Assembly (NCBI GenBank): GCA_031256975.1
Contig: JAIRPN010000019.1
Location: 25,907-89,906, forward strand
Direction of reading: 5' to 3'
DNA length: 64,000 bases
Source: Verrucomicrobiales bacterium
Lineage (GTDB): Bacteria; Verrucomicrobiota; Verrucomicrobiia; Methylacidiphilales; JAAUTS01
Made by a program: the position numbers and the translations under genes. How positions within the stretch are numbered: the stretch's first letter is position 1; each line of letters starts with the position of its first letter. Positions 43,817-51,422 of this stretch are shown here, one piece after another. The notes beneath the pieces were generated by a model, which saw nothing but the letters and a program-made list of their open reading frames with translations, was not told the DNA's origin and searched no databases.

Positions 43817-44314
43817 ATGAGTGAGCGTATGGATAAGCGAGTGTACCGGGCGATGCAATTTGCCCTGGGGTATATGAATCTCGACATGCCGGAGGAAGCG
43901 GAGCGGGAGTTGGCAGCCCTGCCGGCGGAGCTGCAAGCACTGCCGGAAGTGATGAGCTTCATGGCGCAAACCTTCATGTTGCGCGAGGATTGGTCGCACG
44001 CCATCAACATAGCGGAGACGGGTTTCCGGCGTTATCCGGAAGTGGCGGACTTTTATGTGCAACGGGCGCTGGCCTACGAGCAAATGGGCGAACCGCAACG
44101 CGCCATCGATGTCTGGGAGTCCTCGCCGGAGGAAGTGCGCGACGGCGGTTTCTGTCACTTCAACATTGCCCGTTGCGAAATGCGGCTGGGCAACCTGGCC
44201 GCGGCGCGGCGCCATGTGCAGAGGGCGATCAAGCTGGAGCCTTCGCTAAAGGCGAGGTTGAAGGAAGACCCGTTTCTCAGCGCGTTGCCCAAGGCCATGC
44301 CGCCGTTGAATTAA
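43817..44314 (+). CDS. TPR-repeat protein
   Basis: A 165-residue helical repeat protein with three or four TPR-like units, the clearest being VADFYVQRALAYEQMGEPQRAIDVWESSPEE and GFCHFNIARCEMRLGNLAAARRHVQRAIKLEP. It probably mediates protein contacts; no enzyme domain. A GGGAG ribosome site precedes ATG 43817. Shares direction with the response regulator gene 100 bases upstream. Confidence 0.75.
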   Translation: MSERMDKRVYRAMQFALGYMNLDMPEEAERELAALPAELQALPEVMSFMAQTFMLREDWSHAINIAETGFRRYPEVADFYVQRALAYEQMGEPQRAIDVWESSPEEVRDGGFCHFNIARCEMRLGNLAAARRHVQRAIKLEPSLKARLKEDPFLSALPKAMPPLN

Positions 44315-44339
44315 ACGGTGGCGCCAACGGTGAAATGCA

Positions 44340-44768
44340 TCAAAAGAATTTTTTACCGGTGAGCAACAGCAGGCCGCCGAGCATCAGTGCGATGCCGCAA
44401 TAATCCTGCAGCGAGAGTTTTTCCTTGAGGAATAGCGCCGCGAGGATCAGCACGAACACCAGGCTGAGCTTGTCCACCGGCGCGACGCGCGACGCGTCGC
44501 CGAGTTGCAGCGCGTGAAAGTAACAGATCCACGACGCGCCGGTCGCCAATCCCGACAAGACCAGGAACAGCCAGGACTTTTTGCCGAGCGTGCCAAGCTG
44601 CGCGGCCCCCTGGGTGAAAAACACGATGCCCCAGGTGAACAGCAGGATCACCGTGGTGCGGATGGCGGTGGCGAGATTGGGGTTGGCGTCTTTGACGCCG
44701 ACTTTGGCGAGGATCGCGGTTAGTGCCGCGAACACAGCCGAGCCCAGGGCCCAATAAAACCAGTTCAT
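44340..44768 (-). CDS. Half-size EamA-family membrane transporter
   Basis: A 142-residue protein with four or five helices and one EamA repeat (FYWALGSAVFAALTAILAKVGV; VAPVDKLSLVFVLILAALFLKEKLSLQDYCGIALMLGGLLLLTG). Full-size members carry two repeats; single-repeat proteins work as dimers. Substrate unknown. Nine bases separate it from the DUF190 gene upstream, so fluC, DUF190 and this gene may form one operon. Confidence 0.82.
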   Translation of the reverse strand: MNWFYWALGSAVFAALTAILAKVGVKDANPNLATAIRTTVILLFTWGIVFFTQGAAQLGTLGKKSWLFLVLSGLATGASWICYFHALQLGDASRVAPVDKLSLVFVLILAALFLKEKLSLQDYCGIALMLGGLLLLTGKKFF

Positions 44769-44777
44769 GATTAGCGG

Positions 44778-45113
44778 TTATTCCTGCGCGTTGTAATGCA
44801 GCACGCGGACTTTCTCGATGGTGACCAGGCAGCCGCCGAGCATGTCCTTGACCGTATCGAGGAAGGAGTTGAGTTTTTCCTCGGTGTCGACGATCTCGAC
44901 CACGATCGGCAAGTCCATGGACAATTGCAGAATCTTGGAAGTGTGCAGGGTGCTGGTTTTGCCGAAACCCATCGGGCCGCGCAACACGGTCGCGCCGGAA
45001 AGATGGAATTCCCGCGCCTTGAACACCAGCGCTTCGTAGAGTGGTTTGTGGTCGAAACGGTCGCTTTCGCCGATGAAGATTCGCAGCAGTGCGGAGTCGG
45101 TGGGCAGGGTCAT
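44778..45113 (-). CDS. DUF190 protein (FluC-associated)
   Basis: A 111-residue cytoplasmic protein. LLRIFIGESDRFDHKPLYEALVFKAREFHLSGATVLRG is the characteristic DUF190 segment, followed by GPMGFG and PIVVEIVDTEEKLNSFLDTV. It has a PII-like fold and usually neighbours fluoride channel genes, perhaps as a regulator. Here it is one base downstream of fluC, so the two are translationally coupled. Confidence 0.88.
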   Translation of the reverse strand: MTLPTDSALLRIFIGESDRFDHKPLYEALVFKAREFHLSGATVLRGPMGFGKTSTLHTSKILQLSMDLPIVVEIVDTEEKLNSFLDTVKDMLGGCLVTIEKVRVLHYNAQE

Positions 45114-45114
45114 A

Positions 45115-45510
45115 TTACCTCCAGTTGTTTAACAATTGCGCCAGGGTGTTGCCGAGCCAGACGCCAATCAGGCACAGCACCACGGAAAGCAGGATGTTCA
45201 TCCCGGCGGGAACCCATTCGCCGTCGCGGGCGAGATTGAGGGTTTGCAGGCTGAACGAGGAAAAGGTGGTGTAACCGCCCATCACGCCGATCATCAGGAA
45301 CTGGCGGGTGGTGGAGCTGAGGAACAGGCGGCCGTCCGGGTCGGACAACGCGGCGACCAGGCCGATGGCGAAACAGCCGCTGATGTTGACGATTAGCGTG
45401 CCGAGCGGGAAGGAATCGCCATAGCGGGAGGCGATAAAGTTGGACAGCGCGAAGCGCAACACGGAGCCGATCCCGCCTCCCAACATGACCACTGCATAAC
45501 TCATGAACAT
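45115..45510 (-). CDS. fluC: Fluoride ion channel FluC (CrcB)
   Basis: A 131-residue four-helix channel that expels fluoride. GGGIGSVLRFALSNF (the G-x-x-R-F-x-x-S element) and GVMGGYTTFSSFSLQTLNL (Thr/Ser/Phe lining of the pore) match FluC. Dual-topology dimers are expected. A fluoride riboswitch directly upstream (45534-45602) controls it, with DUF190 and EamA genes co-transcribed downstream. Confidence 0.95.
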   Translation of the reverse strand: MFMSYAVVMLGGGIGSVLRFALSNFIASRYGDSFPLGTLIVNISGCFAIGLVAALSDPDGRLFLSSTTRQFLMIGVMGGYTTFSSFSLQTLNLARDGEWVPAGMNILLSVVLCLIGVWLGNTLAQLLNNWR

Positions 45511-45533
45511 AACTATTTTGTCTTTCTAATTAT

Positions 45534-45602
45534 GTAGGAGTCATCAGCTCGCGGTTGGCGGGCGGTTTTCCGGTCGGGACCGGAGGGCAGAATCCATTGC
45601 CG
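45534..45602 (-). promoter_or_regulatory. Fluoride riboswitch (crcB motif)
   Basis: Read on the minus strand: GGCAATGGATTCTGCC, then a GTCCCGACCGG-type helix, AACCGCC, and the closing GCTGATGACTCCTAC. These are the conserved blocks of the fluoride riboswitch and fold into its pseudoknot. It ends 23 bases before the fluC start, in the right direction to control fluC. Confidence 0.9.
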
Positions 45603-45723
45603 CAACTAAGATAACCGCGGGGGAGCCGATGGCAACTTCTCTTTTCCGGCCGGATTCCGGCGAAGAGCGTAGTGTGCTCGCCGTCCCGGGCTTTAACCCC
45701 GAGAACAGGCTTCATTTCCCCTC

Positions 45724-45940
45724 GTCGTCAGCCGACGACGAGGCAACCCGATTCCGGTTCTCACTGTCGTCGGCTGACGACGGGATCAACCGCAACTTGG
45801 ACGCGCTGTTGTCAGCTGACAACGAGATAAACCGACCCCCCGGACACGCTGTTGTCGGCTGACGACGAGATAAACCGACTCCGGTTCTCGTTGTTGTCGG
45901 CTGACGACGGGACCAGCCGACCCCGGTTTACGCTGTCGCC
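45724..45940. repeat. 42-bp tandem array of perfect-palindrome hairpins, five units plus a partial
   Basis: Units begin at 45724, 45766, 45808, 45851 and 45893, and a partial at 45935: steps of 42, 42, 43, 42, 42. Each unit has a 16-base hairpin, GTCGTCGGCTGACGAC or variants. Stem changes in the third unit (GTTGTCAGCTGACAAC) are compensatory, so pairing is kept. A diverged segment such as GAGATAAACCGACTCCGGTT separates them. Confidence 0.9.
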
Positions 45941-45973
45941 TCTTGATTTTTTGCATTTACCGGAGGGTCGGCT

Positions 45974-47647
45974 TTGGCAAAGTGGTGTCCCATGAAGATT
46001 TTCAGCTTGTCCTTGCTCGGTTTGTTATGGTTGCCCAATTTGCAGGCGGCGCCGCAAGCCGCCCCGGCAACTGTCCCGCCGTCGCCGGCAATATCCCCGG
46101 TGTCCAGCCAGTTTCACGACGACCCGGTCGACACTTCCTCGCCGCGCGCCACCATGCGCAGTTTTTACACCGCGATGCAGGATTACAAGCAGGGTCTCGA
46201 TACCAGTGATGAAAAATTGAAGGACCGCATCAACGATGCCATCCGGTGCTTCGACCTGAGCCAGTTGCCTCCGGTGGGCCGCCGTCTCGCGGCGCAGCAG
46301 TCGGCGATTTACCTCAAGGAGATCATCGACCGCAGCGTGGTGATGGATTACGGCAAATTGCCCGACACTGCAACCAACTGGAAATCGCGCAGCGGCACCT
46401 TTGTCATCAAGCGCAAGGACGGTGGCGACCAGGACGGCGAATACCTGATCACCGCGGAAAGCCTGAGTCATTTGCCGGAAACTTTTGAAATGCTGAAGAA
46501 TCATCCTTACGTCAAGGGCGGTGGTGGCGGGGCGGGTTATCGTGCCCCGTGGATCGACCAGTACATCCCTGCCTGGGCGTTCAATCGCGGGGTTGGCCTG
46601 GCCTACTGGCAATGGATCGGGCTGGCGGTCATTTTATTGCTGGGCTTGGTTTTTCGCAGCATCATGCGCGGGGTGCTGGGCCTTTGCCTGCGGATTTCCA
46701 GCCGTTCGTCGATGAAGTGGAACAGCGTGTTGATTCAGGAGCTGACCGCGCCGCTGGCCCTGCTGGGGGCGTCGGTTTTCTGGCTGGTGGCGGTTTACGG
46801 CCTGCGCTTCAGCGACCGCTTGCAATCGTTTTTCCACAACACCATTTTTGTGCTGATCTGTTACGCGTTGATCTGGACCCTGTACCGCCTGACGCACGTG
46901 CTGCATTTGTATCTGGTGGAATATGCCAAGCGCACCGACAATAATTTCGACGAGCAATTGGTGAACCTGATCACCCGCACGTTGAAGGTGGTGGTGCTGG
47001 TCACCGGTGTCCTGATGGCCCTGCAAAACATGGGCGTGCAGGTGTTCTCGGTATTGGCGGGTCTGGGGATTGGCGGCTTGGCCGTGGCGCTGGCGGCCAA
47101 GGATACGCTGGCGAATTTCTTCGGCTCGATCATGATCATGGTTGACCGCCCGTTCCGTGTCGGTCATTACATCAAGGTCAAGGACCAGGAAGGCACCGTC
47201 GAGGCGATCGGGTTCCGTTCCACCAAGATTCGCACCCCTTACAATTCACTGGTGTCGATCCCCAGTTCCGAGCTGTCGCTGGCCTCGGTGGACAATCTCG
47301 GCATGCGCCAATTCCGCCGCGTGCGCACCACCCTGGGCATCACCTACGACGCGACCCCGCGGCAAATCACCGAGTTCGTCGAGGGCATCAAGCGCATCAT
47401 TGGCGCCAACCCGAAGTGCACACCGAATTGCCTGGTAAACTTTACCGAGTTCAACAGCTCCAGTCTCGATATTCTGGTGAACTTTTTCCTCGATGTGCCG
47501 GATGTGGCCAGCGAGGCCGAGGAGAAACAGAAGATTTACCTGGAGATCATGCAGCTGGCGCAACAGGTCGGGGTGAGTTTTGCGTTCCCGAGCCAGTCGC
47601 TGTACGTGGAGAAATTGCCGTCATCGAAGCCCGCTAACGGTGAATAA
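45974..47647 (+). CDS. MscS-family mechanosensitive channel with periplasmic N-terminal domain
   Basis: A 557-residue protein. A signal peptide (KIFSLSLLGLLWLPNLQAA) leads into a periplasmic region (residues 40-190), four or five helices from about 200, and the MscS core with VFSVLAGLGIGGLAVALAAKDTLANFFGSIMIM (pore helix) and DRPFRVGHYIKV-KDQEGTVEAIGFRST, followed by the alpha/beta C-terminal domain. It releases solutes on membrane tension. TTG 45974 is favoured by GGAGGG six bases ahead; ATG 45992 has no ribosome site but is an alternative. A terminator follows at 47646-47673. Confidence 0.9.
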   Translation: MAKWCPMKIFSLSLLGLLWLPNLQAAPQAAPATVPPSPAISPVSSQFHDDPVDTSSPRATMRSFYTAMQDYKQGLDTSDEKLKDRINDAIRCFDLSQLPPVGRRLAAQQSAIYLKEIIDRSVVMDYGKLPDTATNWKSRSGTFVIKRKDGGDQDGEYLITAESLSHLPETFEMLKNHPYVKGGGGGAGYRAPWIDQYIPAWAFNRGVGLAYWQWIGLAVILLLGLVFRSIMRGVLGLCLRISSRSSMKWNSVLIQELTAPLALLGASVFWLVAVYGLRFSDRLQSFFHNTIFVLICYALIWTLYRLTHVLHLYLVEYAKRTDNNFDEQLVNLITRTLKVVVLVTGVLMALQNMGVQVFSVLAGLGIGGLAVALAAKDTLANFFGSIMIMVDRPFRVGHYIKVKDQEGTVEAIGFRSTKIRTPYNSLVSIPSSELSLASVDNLGMRQFRRVRTTLGITYDATPRQITEFVEGIKRIIGANPKCTPNCLVNFTEFNSSSLDILVNFFLDVPDVASEAEEKQKIYLEIMQLAQQVGVSFAFPSQSLYVEKLPSSKPANGE

Positions 47648-47673
47648 CCCGGCAAAAGTGCTTTGCCGGGTTT
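47646..47673 (+). terminator. Terminator of the MscS gene
   Basis: AACCCGGCAAA (47646-47656) pairs perfectly with TTTGCCGGGTT (47662-47672) around a five-base loop. The stem overlaps the stop codon region, and the T-run is short. Confidence 0.75.
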
Positions 47674-47705
47674 GCGCAATCGTGATGCGGGGTTAGGTTT
47701 TGGTC

Positions 47706-47957
47706 ATGACACTGGCAAACTTCATCTATTGGTTGATTCTGGGTGCGGTGGCAGGCTGGCTCGCCGGAATATTGGTCCGGGGCGGCGGATTCGGGCTGAT
47801 TGGCGACATCATTGTCGGCATCATCGGCTCGGTGGTTGGCGGCTTCGTGTTCGGCCTGCTGGGTATCACCGCCTTCGGCCTGCTGGGCCAGCTGCTGTTC
47901 GCGGTGGTCGGCGCGGTGATTTTTATCTGCCTGATTCGCCTGATCAAACGCGCCTGA
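47706..47957 (+). CDS. GlsB/YeaQ/YmgE-family small membrane protein
   Basis: An 83-residue protein with three hydrophobic Gly-rich helices (FIYWLILGAVAGWLAGILVRGGGFGLIGDIIVGIIGSVVGGFVFGLLG). These are the transglycosylase-associated or stress-response proteins of unknown exact role. ATG 47706. Confidence 0.88.
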   Translation: MTLANFIYWLILGAVAGWLAGILVRGGGFGLIGDIIVGIIGSVVGGFVFGLLGITAFGLLGQLLFAVVGAVIFICLIRLIKRA

Positions 47958-48067
47958 GCGCGTCATTGACAATTGCCGCCTTGCCGGATTTGTGGTTTGA
48001 TTGCACCAACGCCCGTTGGTGGATGAAAGTTGATTTTATTGTTATATGAAAAATTAACGGAAGGCTG

Positions 48068-49129
48068 ATGATGAGTGCTGACAAGATCAGGAATTTACTG
48101 GGTGTGCAGGCGGACTATTATCTGAACCATGTATCCAAGACCATCGACCAATCATTGATCCATGCGCCCTCGCCGGATTTCATCGACAAGGTCTGGATGC
48201 CCTCCGACCGCAATATCCCGACCCTGAACAGCCTGCGCGCCCTGTTTAATCACGGCCGTCTGGCGGGAACCGGCTACCTGTCGATCCTGCCGGTTGACCA
48301 GGGCATTGAACACACTGCCGGCGCCTCGTTTGCGCCGAACCCGTTGTACTTTGATCCCGAGAACATTGTCAAACTGGCCCTTGAGGCCGGTTGCAACGCG
48401 GTGGCTTCCACCTATGGCGTGCTCGGCGCGGTGGCGCGCAAGTATGCCCACAAGATTCCGTTCATTGTCAAAATCAACCATAACGAGCTGCTGAGCTATC
48501 CGAACACTTACAACCAGATTTTATTCGGCAACATTCGCGAGGCCTGGAACCTGGGTGCGGCGGCCGTCGGCGCGACGATTTATTTTGGTTCCGGGGAAAG
48601 CCGCCGGCAGATCATCGAGATAGCCGAGGCTTTCGAACAGGCGCATGAACTGGGCATGGCCACCATCCTGTGGTGTTATTTGCGCAATGACGGATTCAAG
48701 AAGGACGGCGTTGATTACCATGCCGCCGCCGATCTCACCGGGCAGGCCAACCACCTCGGGGTCACCATCAAGGCCGACATTGTGAAGCAAAAATTGCCGG
48801 TCAACAACGGCGGCTTCAATGCCATCAAGTTCGCCAAGACCGATGCGCGCGTTTACGACCGGCTGACCAGCGAGCATCCGATTGATTTGTGCCGTTACCA
48901 GGTCGCCAACGGCTACATGGGCCGTGCCGGATTGATCAATTCCGGCGGCGAATCCAGGGGAGAATCGGACCTGCATGATGCGGTGGTGACCGCGGTGGTC
49001 AACAAGCGCGCGGGCGGTACCGGCCTGATCAGCGGCCGTAAGGCTTTCCAGAAACCGATGAAAGACGGCGTTGAGTTGCTGCAGGCCATCCAGGACGTGT
49101 ATCTCGACAAGAGTATTACGCTGGCTTGA
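48068..49129 (+). CDS. fbaB: Class I fructose-bisphosphate aldolase (FbaB/DhnA type)
   Basis: A 353-residue aldolase that cleaves fructose 1,6-bisphosphate through a Schiff base. The signature segments are [47 protein letters not shown] and, near the C terminus, [12 protein letters not shown] (Schiff-base Lys region) and [19 protein letters not shown] (phosphate binding). Length and order match the archaeal-type FbaB family. GGAAGG precedes the double ATG at 48068. A terminator-like hairpin follows at 49136-49176. Confidence 0.93.
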   Translation: MMSADKIRNLLGVQADYYLNHVSKTIDQSLIHAPSPDFIDKVWMPSDRNIPTLNSLRALFNHGRLAGTGYLSILPVDQGIEHTAGASFAPNPLYFDPENIVKLALEAGCNAVASTYGVLGAVARKYAHKIPFIVKINHNELLSYPNTYNQILFGNIREAWNLGAAAVGATIYFGSGESRRQIIEIAEAFEQAHELGMATILWCYLRNDGFKKDGVDYHAAADLTGQANHLGVTIKADIVKQKLPVNNGGFNAIKFAKTDARVYDRLTSEHPIDLCRYQVANGYMGRAGLINSGGESRGESDLHDAVVTAVVNKRAGGTGLISGRKAFQKPMKDGVELLQAIQDVYLDKSITLA

Positions 49130-49135
49130 CGTCAG

Positions 49136-49176
49136 CAAAAACCGCAGACTTCGGCCGCAGGGAAGCGGGTTTTTTG
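49136..49176 (+). terminator. Terminator-like hairpin after fbaB
   Basis: CAAAAACCGC and GCGGGTTTTTTG pair with one bulge and enclose CGGCCG-type inner pairs; six T follow. It starts just past the fbaB stop. Confidence 0.6.
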
Positions 49177-49200
49177 TAAACGGATAAGTTGTGGTTATCC

Positions 49201-49239
49201 CATACCTTGAAGGTATGAGAGTAAAAGGAACAAGGTATT
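49201..49239. promoter_or_regulatory. Palindromic operator candidate before the pirin operon
   Basis: CATACCTT G AAGGTATG (49201-49217) is a perfect 8-bp inverted repeat with a one-base centre. A further half-site AAGGTAT lies at 49232-49238, 22 bases (two helix turns) after the first. Both are within 75 bases upstream of the pirin start. No regulator gene is adjacent. Confidence 0.45.
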
Positions 49240-49273
49240 AGCCTAATTCCTTAAAAGGGATTACTTTCTTGCC

Positions 49274-49969
49274 ATGATACAAATTATTAAAGCGGACGAT
49301 CGCGGCCATGCCGATCATGGCTGGCTGAACACGTACCACAGTTTTTCCTTTGCGGATTATTATAATCCCCAGCGCATGGGTTTCCGCAGCCTGCGGGTGA
49401 TCAACGAGGATCGTGTGCAGGGCGGCATGGGCTTTGACACGCACCCGCACCGCGATTTTGAGATCATCAGCTATGTATTGAACGGTGCCTTGAAACATCA
49501 GGACAGCATGGGTCACCAGGCGGTCATGCGCGCGGGCGAGGTGCAGCGCATCTCGGCAGGCACGGGCATTTCACACAGCGAGTACAACAACTCGCCGTCC
49601 GAGCCGGTGCATTTCCTGCAGATCTGGCTGGTTCCCGCGCACAAGGGCGCCGCGCCGGATTATGCGCAGCAGTCTTTTGCCGCCGCGCCGCAGAACAAGC
49701 TGACCTTGGTTTGCTCCCCCGATGGCGAAGGCAAATCCATCCGCCTCAACCAGGATGCCAAATTGTTCATCGGTAAACTCGAAGCCGGAAAATCCATCGA
49801 TTACCCGCTAACGACGAGCCGCCACGCTTGGGCGCAATTGATCGAAGGCGATTTGTCCGTGAATGGCACGACGCTAAACGCCGGGGATGGCGCGGCTGTT
49901 AGCGAGGAAACCGCCTTGCAGCTGGCTTCCGGCAAGGGGGCGCATTTCCTGCTGTTCGATCTCGCCTGA
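49274..49969 (+). CDS. Pirin-family cupin (YhhW type)
   Basis: A 231-residue bicupin. GMGFDTHPHRDFEIISYVLNGALKHQDSMGH carries the metal ligands HxH and the later Glu and His; GEVQRISAGTGISHSEYN completes the first cupin. Pirins of this type can act as quercetin 2,3-dioxygenases or redox-sensing regulators. First gene of a cluster with isochorismatase, M17-like protein and amidohydrolase, all plus strand with small gaps. Confidence 0.9.
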   Translation: MIQIIKADDRGHADHGWLNTYHSFSFADYYNPQRMGFRSLRVINEDRVQGGMGFDTHPHRDFEIISYVLNGALKHQDSMGHQAVMRAGEVQRISAGTGISHSEYNNSPSEPVHFLQIWLVPAHKGAAPDYAQQSFAAAPQNKLTLVCSPDGEGKSIRLNQDAKLFIGKLEAGKSIDYPLTTSRHAWAQLIEGDLSVNGTTLNAGDGAAVSEETALQLASGKGAHFLLFDLA

Positions 49970-49997
49970 ACCATTAACCCAAACAGAAAGAAAATAT

Positions 49998-50672
49998 ATG
50001 AATCAATACCACAAGCTCTACACGGCGGAGGATGCCGCCGTGGTGTTCATCGACCATCAACCGCAAATGCTGTTCGGCGTTGCCAATGCCGACCGCGCCA
50101 CACTGATCAACAACGTCACGTTGTTCGCCAAGGTCGCCAAGGAGTTCAACGTTCCGGCGGTCCTGACCTCGGTGGAAACCGAATCCTTCAGCGGTTACGT
50201 CTGGCCGCAATTGCTCGACGTGTTTCCAGGCCAGAAAGTGATTGAACGCACCTCGATGAATTCCTGGGATTCCATGGAGTTCCGCAAGGCCATTGAGGCC
50301 ACCGGTCGCAAGAATATCGTCATGACCGGTTTGTGGACCGAGGTTTGTGTGACCTGGCCGACCATCGAGATGCTGGGCGCGGGTTATAATGTGTATGTCG
50401 TCGAGGACTGTTGCGGTGCCACCTCGCCCGCGGCACAGGAAGCCGCTTTGTCACGCATGGTGCAGGCGGGTGCCGTGCGCCTCACCACCATCGCCGCCTT
50501 GCTGGAATTCCAGCGTGATTGGGCCAAGCGCGAACATTACGACAACCTGATGGGTTTGTTGAAACAACAGGGCGGAGCCTATGGCGTTGGGGTCGAATAC
50601 GCCTACACCATGGTGCATCACGCCCCGCAGTCGGCGCAGAAACCGCAGGTGGTGCCGTCGAAATCCCATTAA
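49998..50672 (+). CDS. Isochorismatase-family hydrolase (YcaC-like)
   Basis: A 224-residue cysteine hydrolase. The catalytic residues appear as Asp in VVFIDHQPQMLFG (residue 18), Lys in TGRKNIVMTGLW region and Cys in LWTEVCVTWP. NSWDSMEFRKAIEATGRKN and VVEDCCGATSPAAQEAAL match YcaC-type enzymes, which form oligomers and act on unknown amides. ATG 49998 has a weak upstream site (AGAAAG). Confidence 0.88.
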   Translation: MNQYHKLYTAEDAAVVFIDHQPQMLFGVANADRATLINNVTLFAKVAKEFNVPAVLTSVETESFSGYVWPQLLDVFPGQKVIERTSMNSWDSMEFRKAIEATGRKNIVMTGLWTEVCVTWPTIEMLGAGYNVYVVEDCCGATSPAAQEAALSRMVQAGAVRLTTIAALLEFQRDWAKREHYDNLMGLLKQQGGAYGVGVEYAYTMVHHAPQSAQKPQVVPSKSH

Positions 50673-50693
50673 ACAACGGCAAGATCCAAGCCT

Positions 50694-51416
50694 ATGAAAA
50701 TCAAGATTCTGTTGTTGGGTTCGCTGTTAGCGTGTTCCGCTTGGGTCACGCGCGCGGCGGACGCGCCGAAGGAGCATGTCTTTGACAGCAAACCGCTTGG
50801 CATCAAGCTGTCGGTCAAGATGGTCGGTCCCTACATGCAGGACGCCGACCTGCAGATCATCTGTTTGTTCAAACACAAGGCGGGTGGCGACACCTATCAG
50901 GGTGCCGCGCTGGATACGGACAAGCATCTTGGCGGTTTGTTGTCCTCGCTGCGCAATCGCGGAGAGTTTGTCGGCGAGCTGGGTGAAACCATCCTGTTCA
51001 CCCCGCCAAAGGGTTCCATTCCGGCCAGGCGTTTCATGGTGATCGGTCTTGGCGAGGAGAAAGACCTGTCGCTCGACACGCTCAAGACGGTTGGCCGCAT
51101 TGCCGCCCGCGAGGCCGTTCGTCTGAAGGCGAAGAATGTGGCCTGGGCGCCGGTGATCCGCGACGAAGGCAATTCTGCGATCGAAGTTGGTGCGGGCGAC
51201 CGCGCCTTCGCCGAGCAAATGCTGTCGGCCTATGACACCGAGAAGCGCCTGCAGGCGCAGGGTCTGGCGCCGGAATTCAGCATCGAACAATTTGTCATCG
51301 AGGCCGGACCTTCTTACTTTGACAGTGCAGTGAAAGAAGTTGGCGAGGGGATCACCACGGTTAGCGCCGAACTGGCCAAGCGCGACAAAAGTCCTTACTC
51401 CAGCAGCGGAAAGTAA
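50694..51416 (+). CDS. Secreted M17-like N-terminal (macro-fold) protein
   Basis: A 240-residue protein with a signal peptide (MKIKILLLGSLLACSAWVTRA-AD). The mature part matches the N-terminal domain of leucyl aminopeptidases (M17) without the catalytic C-terminal domain; PARRFMVIGLGEEKDLSLDTLKTVGRIAAREAVRLKAKN and YDTEKRLQAQGLAP are diagnostic. A stand-alone exported copy cannot be a peptidase by itself, so binding or structural work is likely. It lies seven bases before the amidohydrolase gene. Confidence 0.8.
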   Translation: MKIKILLLGSLLACSAWVTRAADAPKEHVFDSKPLGIKLSVKMVGPYMQDADLQIICLFKHKAGGDTYQGAALDTDKHLGGLLSSLRNRGEFVGELGETILFTPPKGSIPARRFMVIGLGEEKDLSLDTLKTVGRIAAREAVRLKAKNVAWAPVIRDEGNSAIEVGAGDRAFAEQMLSAYDTEKRLQAQGLAPEFSIEQFVIEAGPSYFDSAVKEVGEGITTVSAELAKRDKSPYSSSGK

Positions 51417-51422
51417 ATCGTC

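Noticed and set aside
45629..45862. Plus-strand frame of 77 codons across the 42-bp array
   Set aside because: A translation of the hairpin array; also overlaps the fluoride riboswitch region, and its composition is dominated by the repeat.
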